DNA of 64,000 nucleotides, taken from the NCBI GenBank assembly GCA_964410125.1, contig CAYPGQ010000005.1, positions 33,141 through 97,140 on the forward strand, in the 5' to 3' direction. A model generated the notes under the pieces. It was given only the letters and a program-made list of their open reading frames with translations. It did no database searches and had not been told where the DNA came from. Below are positions 51,828-59,947 of this stretch, in pieces. The position numbers and the translations under genes are program-made. The stretch's first letter is position 1. Every line of letters starts with the position of its first letter. This DNA is from G020348385 sp964410125 (GTDB lineage Bacteria > Acidobacteriota > Aminicenantia > Aminicenantales > Aminicenantaceae).

Positions 51828-53456
51828 ATGAACGCTGTTGTGAAGATTCCACATCCTTCGAATGAGCCTATATTCAGCTATGCACCTGGGACTCCTGAGA
51901 AGGCGGCTTTGAAGGTGCAGATTGAAAAAATGCTTGGTGAGAGAATGGAAATTCCCTTAATAATCGGGGGAAAAGAAGTAAAAACCGGAAATTTGGCAGA
52001 CTGCCGTTGTCCACACGACCATAATCATCTTCTGGCTCAATATCACAAAGCTGGTCCAAAAGAAATCGAGATGGCTGTTGGAGAGGCCAAAAAGGCCTGG
52101 AAAGATTGGTCTGAAATGGATTGGATTTCGCGTGCCTCGGTGTTTTTAAGAGCTGCAGAACTTTTGGCAACCAAATACCGGGACATTCTGAATGCATCAA
52201 CCATGCTCGGGCAGTCCAAGACCCCCCATCAAGCCGAAGTCGATGCTGCTTGTGAATTGATAGATTTTTACCGTTATAATCCGTATTACATGAATCAAAT
52301 CTATACCGAACAGCCTGATTCGACGGGTGACAGCTGGAATTATGTAGAATACCGTTCCCTCGAGGGATTTGTATTTGCCGTGACGCCCTTCAATTTTACA
52401 TCCATTGCCGGAAACCTTCCGACATCTCCTGCTATGATGGGAAATGTGGTGCTCTGGAAACCTGCTTCCTCTGCTGTGTATTCGGCCTATTTTTGCACAC
52501 AATTGTGGAAAGAGGCCGGATTGCCCGATGGTGTGATCAATTTTATCCCGGGACCAGGACGATATGTGGGCGATCCTGTTCTGGAAAAAGGTGATCTGGC
52601 CGGAGTCCATTTCACCGGGAGTACTGCCGTGTTTCAGGGCATGTGGAAAACCATCGGTGGAAACATCATGAACTACCGTTCCTATCCGAGAATCGTGGGC
52701 GAAACTGGGGGTAAAGACTATGTTTTTGTTCATGCTTCGGCTGATGAGGAGGCTGTGGTTACCGCCTTGGTCAGAGGTGCGTTCGAATACCAAGGACAGA
52801 AGTGTTCCGCGGCCAGTCGAGCCTACATCCCTCAGAGTCTGTGGCCTGCCGTGAAGGAACGTCTGGTGGATCAGGTCAAGACGATCAAGATGGGAGATAT
52901 TACCGATTTTTCTATGTTTATGGGTGCGGTGATCGATAAGGCAGCCTTTGACAGCATCGTGGAGTATATTGACTATGCGAAAAACTCGAACGAGGCAGAG
53001 ATCATCGTCGGGGGTGGTTATGATGATTCCAAAGGGTATTTCATCGAGCCCACTGTGGTCGTCACCACAAATCCGCAGTTCAAGCTCATGGAAGAAGAAA
53101 TTTTTGGTCCGGTTCTTACCCTATTTGTGTATCCGGAATCGGAATATGAGCAAACCCTTGAAATGTGTGACAAGACTTCTCCTTATGCTTTGACCGGCGC
53201 CATATTTGCCCTCGATCGAAAAGCCATTGGACAAGCATCCAAAGTCCTGCGCCATTCGGCTGGGAACTTTTACATCAATGATAAACCAACAGGAGCTGTT
53301 GTGGGACAGCAGCCTTTTGGAGGAGCTCGCGGCTCTGGAACCAATGACAAGGCTGGATCTTACCTCAACCTGCTTCGATGGGTTAGCGCACGAACCATCA
53401 AGGAAAATCTGAATCCGCCTAAGGATTATCGTTATCCGTATATGGATGAAAAATAA
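51828..53456 (+). CDS. pruA: L-glutamate gamma-semialdehyde (P5C) dehydrogenase
   Basis: The gene encodes a 542-residue aldehyde dehydrogenase that oxidises glutamate semialdehyde to glutamate with NAD+, the last step of proline and arginine breakdown. Length and the N-terminal extension (IPHPSNEPIFSYAPGTPEK) match the monofunctional P5C dehydrogenase type related to ALDH4A1. The catalytic Cys is C326 in YQGQKCSAASRAY, and the general-base Glu lies in VGETGGKD. AAAAGGAGG lies upstream of the ATG. It begins an operon with an ALDH7-type gene and a DUF1858 gene. No proline dehydrogenase is in the window. Confidence 0.93.
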   Translation: MNAVVKIPHPSNEPIFSYAPGTPEKAALKVQIEKMLGERMEIPLIIGGKEVKTGNLADCRCPHDHNHLLAQYHKAGPKEIEMAVGEAKKAWKDWSEMDWISRASVFLRAAELLATKYRDILNASTMLGQSKTPHQAEVDAACELIDFYRYNPYYMNQIYTEQPDSTGDSWNYVEYRSLEGFVFAVTPFNFTSIAGNLPTSPAMMGNVVLWKPASSAVYSAYFCTQLWKEAGLPDGVINFIPGPGRYVGDPVLEKGDLAGVHFTGSTAVFQGMWKTIGGNIMNYRSYPRIVGETGGKDYVFVHASADEEAVVTALVRGAFEYQGQKCSAASRAYIPQSLWPAVKERLVDQVKTIKMGDITDFSMFMGAVIDKAAFDSIVEYIDYAKNSNEAEIIVGGGYDDSKGYFIEPTVVVTTNPQFKLMEEEIFGPVLTLFVYPESEYEQTLEMCDKTSPYALTGAIFALDRKAIGQASKVLRHSAGNFYINDKPTGAVVGQQPFGGARGSGTNDKAGSYLNLLRWVSARTIKENLNPPKDYRYPYMDEK

Positions 53457-53473
53457 AAAGAGAGGGTAAAACT

Positions 53474-54997
53474 TTGAAAGAAATACTTGAAAAACTGCAA
53501 ATAAAGGATGTTAACGTGGGCGCTTGCGCCGGCCCGGATGATTGGTACGAGGATCCTGCAGGTGAGGAGATCGTCTCGATTAATCCGACGACGGGTGAAC
53601 CTATCGCAAAAGTGATTCAGGCTACGGAGAAAACCTACGAGCAGGTCTTGCATTTGGCTGTGGAGGGCTTCAAGACCTGGCGAATGATGCCGGCTCCAAA
53701 AAGGGGACTGATCGTCAGGGATTTGGGAGAAGCTTTGAGAGAGAATAAAGAGCCCCTAGGAGATCTGGTCACTCTAGAGATGGGAAAGATAAGGGCTGAG
53801 GGTCATGGTGAAGTTCAGGAGATGATCGACATCTGTGATTTTGCCATCGGACTTTCCCGCCAGCTTTATGGTCTGAGCATGCATTCCGAGCGCCCGGGAC
53901 ACAGGATGTATGAGCAGTGGCACCCTCTGGGGGCCATCGGAGTCATCACAGCTTTCAATTTTCCGGTGGCGGTTTGGGCTTGGAATGCGGCGATTGCTGC
54001 GGCCTGTGGGGATACCACAGTTTGGAAGCCGTCTTCTGAGACGCCACTGACGGCAATCGCTATCCAGCACATCGCAAATCAGGTCATGGCTGATCATGGC
54101 CTGAAAGGAATTTTCAACATCACCATCGGAAGAGGGGCGGTTGTTGGCGAACATATGATAAACGATTCGAGGCTGCCGCTTATTTCATTTACCGGATCGA
54201 CCAGAATGGGGCGTCGCGTATCCGAAGCTGTGGCGCGGCGTTTTGGCCGCACAATACTGGAGTTGGGTGGCAATAATGCCGTTATCGTAGCCGAGGATGC
54301 CGACCTGGAGATGGCTATGCGCACCATCCTTTTCGGAGCTGTAGGAACGGCTGGCCAGCGCTGCACGTCAACGCGGCGTATTATCATGCACAAGTCCATC
54401 GCTTCTGAATTGTCCGAGCGAATCGTGAATGCCTACAAACAGGTAACCACCGGGGATCCGATTGAAGAAGGTACCCTGATGGGACCCCTGGTGACAAAAG
54501 GAGCGGTTGAAGACATGCTGGCAGCCTTGGAGAAGGCAAAAGAGCAGGGTGGAGAAGTCCTCTGTGGGGGAAATCGTCTTTCTGATCTTGGCGAACAGTT
54601 TGTCGAACCCACAATCGTTAAAATGCCCAAACAGACGGAAATCGTTCATATCGAAACTTTCGCTCCGATTCTATACTTTATGGAGTACGAGGATATCGAG
54701 GAAGCCATCCAGTTGCATAATGAAGTTCCGCAGGGACTATCAAGTGCTGTTTTTACTACAAATCTTTTAACTGCCGAAAAATTCCTCTCCCATGAAGGTT
54801 CGGATTGTGGGATTGCCAACGTCAATATCGGGACCTCCGGAGCAGAAATCGGCGGAGCCTTCGGAGGGGAGAAGGAGACCGGCGGCGGAAGAGAGTCTGG
54901 GTCCGATGCATGGAAAGGTTACATGCGGAGGCAGACTAACACCATCAACTGGTCCAAGGAGCTCCCTCTGGCCCAGGGAATAAAATTTGTGGATTGA
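53474..54997 (+). CDS. ALDH7-type (aminoadipate semialdehyde) dehydrogenase
   Basis: The gene encodes a 507-residue aldehyde dehydrogenase resembling ALDH7A1/AmaB, which oxidises alpha-aminoadipate semialdehyde in lysine degradation. Conserved parts are AFNFPVAVWAWNAAIAAACG, the cofactor loop SFTGSTRMGRRVSEAV, the Glu in LELGGNNAVIV and the catalytic C297 in GTAGQRCTSTRR. The TTG start has AGAGGG 7 nt upstream, and there is no nearby ATG. It follows pruA by 17 nt, so lysine and proline semialdehydes may be oxidised by products of one transcript. Confidence 0.9.
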   Translation: MKEILEKLQIKDVNVGACAGPDDWYEDPAGEEIVSINPTTGEPIAKVIQATEKTYEQVLHLAVEGFKTWRMMPAPKRGLIVRDLGEALRENKEPLGDLVTLEMGKIRAEGHGEVQEMIDICDFAIGLSRQLYGLSMHSERPGHRMYEQWHPLGAIGVITAFNFPVAVWAWNAAIAAACGDTTVWKPSSETPLTAIAIQHIANQVMADHGLKGIFNITIGRGAVVGEHMINDSRLPLISFTGSTRMGRRVSEAVARRFGRTILELGGNNAVIVAEDADLEMAMRTILFGAVGTAGQRCTSTRRIIMHKSIASELSERIVNAYKQVTTGDPIEEGTLMGPLVTKGAVEDMLAALEKAKEQGGEVLCGGNRLSDLGEQFVEPTIVKMPKQTEIVHIETFAPILYFMEYEDIEEAIQLHNEVPQGLSSAVFTTNLLTAEKFLSHEGSDCGIANVNIGTSGAEIGGAFGGEKETGGGRESGSDAWKGYMRRQTNTINWSKELPLAQGIKFVD

Positions 54998-55200
54998 TGG
55001 AGCCAAAGGTCACTCTGGATATCCCGATCGAAGACCTCGTCTTGAAGTTTCCAGAATCTGTCGGTTTTCTGACAAGGAAGGGGATCCGATGCATCCGTTG
55101 TGGTGAGCCGCTCTGGTGTACGTTGGGCGAATTGCTCGAAGAAGATAATATTCCTGATCCGCAAAACATTGTTGATGAGCTGAATGAGTTCCTGTGCTAA
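54997..55200 (+). CDS. DUF1858 domain protein
   Basis: The gene encodes a 67-residue protein of the DUF1858 (ScdA N-terminal-like) type: VTLDIPIEDLVLKFPESVGF, then GIRCIRCGEPLWCTLGELLE. Members hold a redox-active Cys pair (here CIRC plus a further Cys in PLWC) and are linked to hybrid-cluster or iron-sulfur proteins. ATG 54997 overlaps the dehydrogenase stop by 1 nt (TGATG), so it is translationally coupled. Its role with the dehydrogenases is unclear. Confidence 0.8.
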   Translation: MEPKVTLDIPIEDLVLKFPESVGFLTRKGIRCIRCGEPLWCTLGELLEEDNIPDPQNIVDELNEFLC

Positions 55201-55442
55201 CCTGGACTATTCATAAAAAATGCCGATGCTTTTTTTACTTCAGTAATATCAGGAAGTTATCCTGACATTGCAGCAAATAACAAGAAAAATAAATCCACTG
55301 GATCGGCATCGGCATTTTTTCCCCTTCGGGCGAGCCGATCTCACTGCATCTGCTTTGTTGCGGTCCATTTGCGGTACACTTGTACAGCAGCATGGAACGA
55401 CGCCTCGCATCTGCAGCAAGCTAGGCTCGTTTATAATCCAGG
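55201..55442. repeat. MITE-like element, family B copy 2 (inverted)
   Basis: This 242-base element runs from CCTGGACTATTCAT to TTATAATCCAGG. Read on the minus strand, its core matches copy 1 at 13376-13588, including GTGAGATCGGCTCGCCCGAA and an upstream GCTTGCTGCAG-like stretch. A minus-strand frame contains QSRCSEIGSPEG, and copy 1 has QRSRCGEIGSPEG then a stop. It starts right after the DUF1858 stop. Confidence 0.7.
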
Positions 55443-55443
55443 T

Positions 55444-55498
55444 TAATTGAACTTTTATCCAGTCATATTCGTAATTCAGTATAGAGAGGAAAAAATGG
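55444..55498. repeat. 55-base duplicate left of the gap
   Basis: These 55 bases, ending AGAGAGGAAAAAATGG, are repeated exactly at 55599-55653 on the other side of the N run. The copy here holds only the ribosome site and first codon of the PspC gene. Confidence 0.9.
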
Positions 55499-55598
55499 NN
55501 NNNNNNNNNNNNNNNNNNNNNNNNNNNNNNNNNNNNNNNNNNNNNNNNNNNNNNNNNNNNNNNNNNNNNNNNNNNNNNNNNNNNNNNNNNNNNNNNNN
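55499..55598. other. Assembly gap (100 N)
   Basis: A run of exactly 100 N, a conventional gap of unknown size. It is flanked by identical 55-base ends, so the two contigs probably overlap and the true gap may not exist. Confidence 0.97.
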
Positions 55599-55649
55599 TA
55601 ATTGAACTTTTATCCAGTCATATTCGTAATTCAGTATAGAGAGGAAAAA

Positions 55650-55856
55650 ATGGCGAAAAAGCTTTTTCGTTCTGAGGAAAATAAAATGATTGGTGGCGTT
55701 TGCGCTGGATTTGGAGATTATTTTGATATCGACACCACTCTTGTTCGGCTCATGTTTGTGGCTCTTGGCTTGATAACTGTCATGTTTCCGATGTTGGTTT
55801 TTTATGTTGTAGCCTGGATAGTGATTCCTGCCGGTGAGAAAGCCGCCCCTTTATAA
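55650..55856 (+). CDS. PspC-domain membrane protein
   Basis: The gene encodes a 68-residue PspC-type protein: KKLFRSEENKMIGGVCAGFG, then DIDTTLVRLMFVALGLITVM and a second hydrophobic part ending YVVAWIVIPAG. It has one or two membrane helices. PspC domains act in phage-shock envelope stress signalling, often next to DUF4097 proteins, although the DUF4097 gene here is 40 kb away. The ATG has AGAGAGGAAAAA upstream. The gene's 5' end is duplicated across the gap. Confidence 0.92.
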   Translation: MAKKLFRSEENKMIGGVCAGFGDYFDIDTTLVRLMFVALGLITVMFPMLVFYVVAWIVIPAGEKAAPL

Positions 55857-55953
55857 TCCCCGTTTAATCGTTTGACTTATCCTTGATTATCCGCTATTTT
55901 TATGCTATTCGACGACGGTTTGATAACCGGATGGATTGGTAAAGCCGAAAACA

Positions 55954-56619
55954 ATGATAACGAAACAGGATATTCCTTTCAGGCACATCGCTGTAGAGGG
56001 AATTATGAAATCGGGAAAAACCCGATTGGCAAACATCCTGGCACAGAAAATAGGTGGGAAAGTTATCTTTGACCGCTTGGAAAATCCGTATATCAAGGAT
56101 TTTTATGATGAACTGGAAGGTGCGGCCTTTCTTGCCCAGTTGGTTTTTTTGGTGAACAGATACCACCAGCAATCCAGGCTTCTCCAGAGAGATCTTTTCG
56201 AAGAACGGGTGATTTGTGATTACATGTTTGAGAAAGACAAAATTTATGCTTATCAAACTCTGACAGACGATGAGCTCGTCGTTTACGACAGGATTTACAG
56301 TATTCTTACCGAGAGGGTAGCCAAACCGGACTTGGTCATATATCTTCAAATCTCCCTGCCGACTTTGCTCAGGAGAATAAACAAAGAAGGTTCAGAATTG
56401 GAAAAGAATATTGCGGAGAAATATTTGGAGGATGTCCTTGGTGCCTTTGACTATTTTTTTTTCAACTACCAGGTCGCGCCCTTGCTCGTAGTGAGGGCTG
56501 ATGAATTGGATCTCGATAGGGAAGAGGAAACTTTCGATCTCATCGATAAGATCAAACAGATGAAAAAGAGCCCGTTGTTCTATGTGCCTCTTAGTAAGGC
56601 CAATAAATACAATAAATAA
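55954..56619 (+). CDS. Deoxynucleoside kinase family protein
   Basis: The gene encodes a 221-residue kinase. The P-loop is AVEGIMKSGKTRLA, the ERS-like motif FEERVICDYMFEKDKIYA, and a lid region LLRRINKEGSELEKN is present. This is the pattern of deoxyadenosine/deoxyguanosine kinase-type enzymes that phosphorylate salvaged nucleosides. Start ATG 55954 is tentative: no Shine-Dalgarno is seen, and TTG 55936 would add six residues. It lies 56 nt before panB in the same direction. Confidence 0.87.
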   Translation: MITKQDIPFRHIAVEGIMKSGKTRLANILAQKIGGKVIFDRLENPYIKDFYDELEGAAFLAQLVFLVNRYHQQSRLLQRDLFEERVICDYMFEKDKIYAYQTLTDDELVVYDRIYSILTERVAKPDLVIYLQISLPTLLRRINKEGSELEKNIAEKYLEDVLGAFDYFFFNYQVAPLLVVRADELDLDREEETFDLIDKIKQMKKSPLFYVPLSKANKYNK

Positions 56620-56675
56620 ATTACTTTACCTCAATCTCGATGGCGTATAGGCGAGATGGGGAGAAAGGATAAAAA

Positions 56676-57545
56676 ATGCCCAAAGATAAAATCCCAAAAA
56701 TCACAATCCCGTATCTTCACACAAAAAAACAGCAGGGAGAAAAGATTGTCGCCCTGACGGCCTATGATTTTCCCACCGCCAAAATTGTTGATGAGGCTGG
56801 CATAGATCTCATCCTGGTTGGGGATTCATTGGGAATGGTCGTCCTAGGCTATGAAAACACGATCCCTGTGACGATGGAGGAAATGATCCATCACACCAAA
56901 GCTGTTGTGAGAGCTGCTCAGAGGCCGTTAATCGTGGGAGATATGCCTTACTTTTCCTTCCATATTTCCGTGGATGAAACAGTCCGGAATGCATCACGCT
57001 TTCTGAAAGAAGCTGGAGCCCAAGCCGTTAAGATAGAAGGAGCTTCACAAAAAAGGCTGAAGCTTATCGAAACCCTTGTGGAGGCTGAAATCCCGGTCAT
57101 GGGACATGTGGGATTGACGCCTCAATCCATCCATCATCTTGGCCAGTTCAAGGTAAAAGGCAAAGAGATAGAAGAGGCAAAAAAAATCATACAAAATGCC
57201 GAAGATTTGGAAAAAGCAGGCGTTTTTAGTATCGTTCTGGAATGTATTCCGATGGAACTGGCAAGAGAGATTACACACAAGCGAAACGTTCCGACCATCG
57301 GTATCGGAGCAGGGCCTCACTGTGATGGTCAGATATTGGTGTTTCATGATCTTGTCGGATATGCCAACGGGTATCTTCCCAAGTTTGTCAAAAGATATGT
57401 GGATATCCATGACAGCCTGAACAAGGCCCTCAAGGAGTATATTGAAGATGTAAAAGAGGGGGTTTTCCCCGACGATAGCAATTCCTATCACTTGAAGAAG
57501 AAAGAGGTCCTGGAACAAATCTTGGAGAAAAAAGAGAAAAAGTAG
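56676..57545 (+). CDS. panB: 3-methyl-2-oxobutanoate hydroxymethyltransferase
   Basis: The gene encodes a 289-residue enzyme that adds a hydroxymethyl group from methylene-THF to 2-oxoisovalerate, the first step of pantothenate synthesis. Clear motifs are LTAYDFPTAKIVDEAGIDLI, LVGDSLGMVVLGYENTIPVT and GIGAGPHCDGQILVFHD, with metal-binding Asp residues in the first two. GAGAAAGGAT lies upstream of the ATG. It heads a panB-panC-panD cluster; panC starts 1 nt after its stop. Confidence 0.97.
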   Translation: MPKDKIPKITIPYLHTKKQQGEKIVALTAYDFPTAKIVDEAGIDLILVGDSLGMVVLGYENTIPVTMEEMIHHTKAVVRAAQRPLIVGDMPYFSFHISVDETVRNASRFLKEAGAQAVKIEGASQKRLKLIETLVEAEIPVMGHVGLTPQSIHHLGQFKVKGKEIEEAKKIIQNAEDLEKAGVFSIVLECIPMELAREITHKRNVPTIGIGAGPHCDGQILVFHDLVGYANGYLPKFVKRYVDIHDSLNKALKEYIEDVKEGVFPDDSNSYHLKKKEVLEQILEKKEKK

Positions 57546-57546
57546 C

Positions 57547-58398
57547 GTGGAAGTACTATCCAAAATAAGCGCGATTAAAGCGGCAGTCAATAAACAGAAA
57601 TTTTCTGGGAAGAGTGTTGGCTTTGTACCCACGATGGGTGTTCTTCATGAGGGACATTTAAGCCTTGTGAGAGAATCCTTACGGAGGACAAATTGCACGG
57701 TCGTCAGCATATTTGTCAATCCCACTCAATTCGGACCCGAAGAAGATTTTCAGAAATACCCTCGGGATCTGAAGAAAGACTCGACTTTATTAGAGGAGTT
57801 AGGAGTAGATTTTGTGTTTATCCCCAATAATCAAGAGATGTATCCTGAGGGATTCAAGACATATGTGGAAGTAGCGGATTTGCATGACAAGTTCGAGGGT
57901 CGATCTCGACCGGGACATTTCAGGGGAGTGTGCACGGTTGTGCTGAAATTCTTCGAGATTATCGGCCCGGATGTCGCCTATTTTGGCCAAAAGGATGCCC
58001 AACAGGCTTTGATCGTCAAAAAAATGGTCCGTGATCTCAACTTGGATGTGGAAATCCAAGTCCTTCCGACTGTTAGGGAAGGAGACGGATTGGCTCTGAG
58101 TTCGAGGAATGTCTATCTCACAAAGGATCAGAGAAAGGCAGCCCTGTGTTTGGTGGAAAGTTTAAGGGAAGCCAATCGTTTGATAGAAACTGGCGAGAGG
58201 GATCCCAAGATCATAAAAAGCGAAATGACAAAGCTGATTGACACAGAACCTTTGGCCAGTCTTGATTACATTGCGATCGTCGATTTGGATAATCTCGAAC
58301 CTTTGGATAAAATAGAAGAGATCGCACTGATTGTGGTTGCTGTGTATTTCGACAGAGTCAGGCTGATCGACAATATGATCGTTCGGCATAAGGAGTGA
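57547..58398 (+). CDS. panC: Pantoate--beta-alanine ligase
   Basis: The gene encodes a 283-residue ligase that joins pantoate and beta-alanine using ATP. Family motifs are VPTMGVLHEGHLSLV (the HxGH-type ATP site), FVNPTQFGPEEDFQKYPRD and AYFGQKDAQQALIVKKMVRD. A GTG start at 57547 follows the panB stop, with panB-end purines as a poor ribosome site, so translation is probably coupled. Confidence 0.97.
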   Translation: MEVLSKISAIKAAVNKQKFSGKSVGFVPTMGVLHEGHLSLVRESLRRTNCTVVSIFVNPTQFGPEEDFQKYPRDLKKDSTLLEELGVDFVFIPNNQEMYPEGFKTYVEVADLHDKFEGRSRPGHFRGVCTVVLKFFEIIGPDVAYFGQKDAQQALIVKKMVRDLNLDVEIQVLPTVREGDGLALSSRNVYLTKDQRKAALCLVESLREANRLIETGERDPKIIKSEMTKLIDTEPLASLDYIAIVDLDNLEPLDKIEEIALIVVAVYFDRVRLIDNMIVRHKE

Positions 58399-58404
58399 GA
58401 TATC

Positions 58405-58752
58405 GTGAAAAGAAATATCTTGAAGTCAAAAATTCACCGAGCTGTTGTGACAGAGACCAACATGGATTATGAAGGCAGTCTCACGGTGGACGAGAGTTTG
58501 TTGATAGAAGCAGACATGGTTCCATTCGAGCAGATTCATGTGTATAATATCACTAACGGAGAAAGATTCGTCACGTACATTATAAAAGGCGAAAAGGATT
58601 CCGGAGTGATTGGGGTGAATGGAGCAGCAGTTCATAAAGCCTCTTTGGGGGATATGTTGATTATTGCCACCTTCACCCTTATGGATGATGAGGAGAGCAG
58701 TTTTTTTTGTCCGAAAGTTGTCCTCGTGGATAAGAATAATAAAATAAAATAA
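58405..58752 (+). CDS. panD: Aspartate 1-decarboxylase
   Basis: The gene encodes a 115-residue pyruvoyl enzyme making beta-alanine from aspartate, which supplies panC. The self-cleavage site is G24-S25 in DYEGSLTVD. HVYNITNGERF and GVIGVNGAAVHKASLGDMLI complete the fold. A GTG start has AAGGAG 9 nt upstream, overlapping the panC end. Maturation may need PanM/PanZ or be autonomous; no such gene is seen. Confidence 0.97.
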   Translation: MKRNILKSKIHRAVVTETNMDYEGSLTVDESLLIEADMVPFEQIHVYNITNGERFVTYIIKGEKDSGVIGVNGAAVHKASLGDMLIIATFTLMDDEESSFFCPKVVLVDKNNKIK

Positions 58753-58759
58753 ATTTGGC

Positions 58760-58936
58760 ATGAGTCAGCAAAATAACGATGCCACAAAAAACATGGATAA
58801 GGAGTTGAGCATACTCCGCGATCTCATCGAAAAAGAAAATGATATGCTGTGCAAGATGATAGACTCATTGGATGCCCTGGAGAAAAAAATGATGCGGTCG
58901 AGAAAAAAAGAAGGCCGAAAACGCAAAAAGTCCTAG
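58760..58936 (+). CDS. 58-residue charged coiled-coil protein
   Basis: This short frame begins 7 nt after the panD stop and gives MSQQNNDATKNMDKELSILR, a helical middle (IEKENDMLCKMIDSLDALEK) and a very basic tail (RSRKKEGRKRKKS). Position and composition suggest a real last gene of the pan operon. The ribosome site is weak. I recognise no family. Confidence 0.55.
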   Translation: MSQQNNDATKNMDKELSILRDLIEKENDMLCKMIDSLDALEKKMMRSRKKEGRKRKKS

Positions 58937-58951
58937 AGCCGAATCTTTAAT

Positions 58952-59230
58952 CTATTTAGTGGCCCAGTCTTTCAGCTTTTCGTATTTGATTTCACCGCAA
59001 AGAATATCGTTCGTTTCTGTATTCATGAAAGTAGGAGTACGAAGCTGTCCTCCGCATTTGGGTGAGATGATATCTCTGTAGGATCTCATCAAATCTGCAT
59101 TCTTTTCGACATGCCAAACCTCAAGCCTCTCGATTTTTACATCTGTTTCTTTTTCCAACCTGTCCACAAGGGGCATCATCACGATACAATGGGGACATTC
59201 CCGCCCATGAAACATCAGCAGCTTATTCAT
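58952..59230 (-). CDS. Thioredoxin-like CPHC protein
   Basis: The gene encodes a 92-residue thioredoxin-fold protein with an N-terminal redox motif CPHC (FHGRECPHCIVMMPL), then the usual alternation and a cis-Pro region RTPTFMNTETN. An extra Cys lies in SPKCGGQ. It starts 1 nt after the stop of the rubredoxin-FTR gene, so the two form one transcript. It may be the disulfide that the reductase reduces. Confidence 0.85.
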   Translation of the reverse strand: MNKLLMFHGRECPHCIVMMPLVDRLEKETDVKIERLEVWHVEKNADLMRSYRDIISPKCGGQLRTPTFMNTETNDILCGEIKYEKLKDWATK

Positions 59231-59231
59231 A

Positions 59232-59657
59232 TCATTGTCTCCTTATAAAGAGCCCGCACCAGCATTCTCCATCTTCCTTGTCCTTGTATGTTTCGTGAAT
59301 CCTGAAATTGCAAGGGCACACGAGCTTTAGGTCTTCTTCGGAATTTTTTGTGATAAGACGGCAAGGACAGTATTTCATCCCGTGATTTTTCTCGCAGTTG
59401 AATATCCCCTCTAACAGAGTTTCCACTTTTTCTTGGTCTGGATTGACTTGGAATTGGTTTCCCTCTGAGAATTTTTCTATGGCGTTTCGGAAATCGACCT
59501 TGTCTAAAGTGATCTCCGAGCGTCCACTGATTTTTTTTGCTTCTTCTGAGGAGATCTCCACGAAGGCTTTTTTGACCAAGCAGGTCGGGCAAGTCTCAGG
59601 GGGATTGACTCCATAGTGAATATCGTTACAGACATGACATCGCCAAAATTTTTTCAC
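59232..59657 (-). CDS. Rubredoxin plus ferredoxin-thioredoxin reductase catalytic domain
   Basis: The gene encodes a 141-residue fusion. Residues 1-30 form a rubredoxin-type iron site (CHVC at 7-10, CPTC at 23-26). The C-terminal half is a ferredoxin-thioredoxin reductase catalytic subunit with CPC, CPC and a third CWC motif. In plant-type FTR the third motif is CHC, and the spacings here (14 and 15 residues) differ from the usual 16 and 8. It would take electrons one at a time and reduce a disulfide through a 4Fe-4S cluster. The partner gene downstream encodes a CPHC protein. Confidence 0.85.
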   Translation of the reverse strand: MKKFWRCHVCNDIHYGVNPPETCPTCLVKKAFVEISSEEAKKISGRSEITLDKVDFRNAIEKFSEGNQFQVNPDQEKVETLLEGIFNCEKNHGMKYCPCRLITKNSEEDLKLVCPCNFRIHETYKDKEDGECWCGLFIRRQ

Positions 59658-59743
59658 GTTCTTTTATCCGTTGGAATTTTTGACTATTATAAATGAAACA
59701 TACCGCAATGTCAATTTATTCTATATAAATAGTAGGGATTATT

Positions 59744-59875
59744 TCACAAGGTTTTGAGATAGGCGATAAGATCTGCCATTTCCTGATCGGTCAATTTATT
59801 GAAGGATGGCATGACCAACGCAGGCCGGATGAACTGTTGCTTGACATTGTCAACGGTTGGGTCCTTCTGGGAGCT
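59744..59875 (-). pseudogene. Cytochrome c C-terminal fragment
   Basis: A 43-codon frame, opened by a stop codon and without a start, ends PSFNKLTDQEMADLIAYLKT plus Leu, the last helix of class I cytochromes c with the preceding Met ligand (ALVMPSF). No CxxCH haem site precedes it. It is the remnant of a deleted gene. Confidence 0.6.
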
Positions 59876-59947
59876 TCAGTCTTTCGCTGTAATAATGGAT
59901 GACTCATAATAGTAATCCAAATAGCAGAGATATGATTTTTAAATTAA

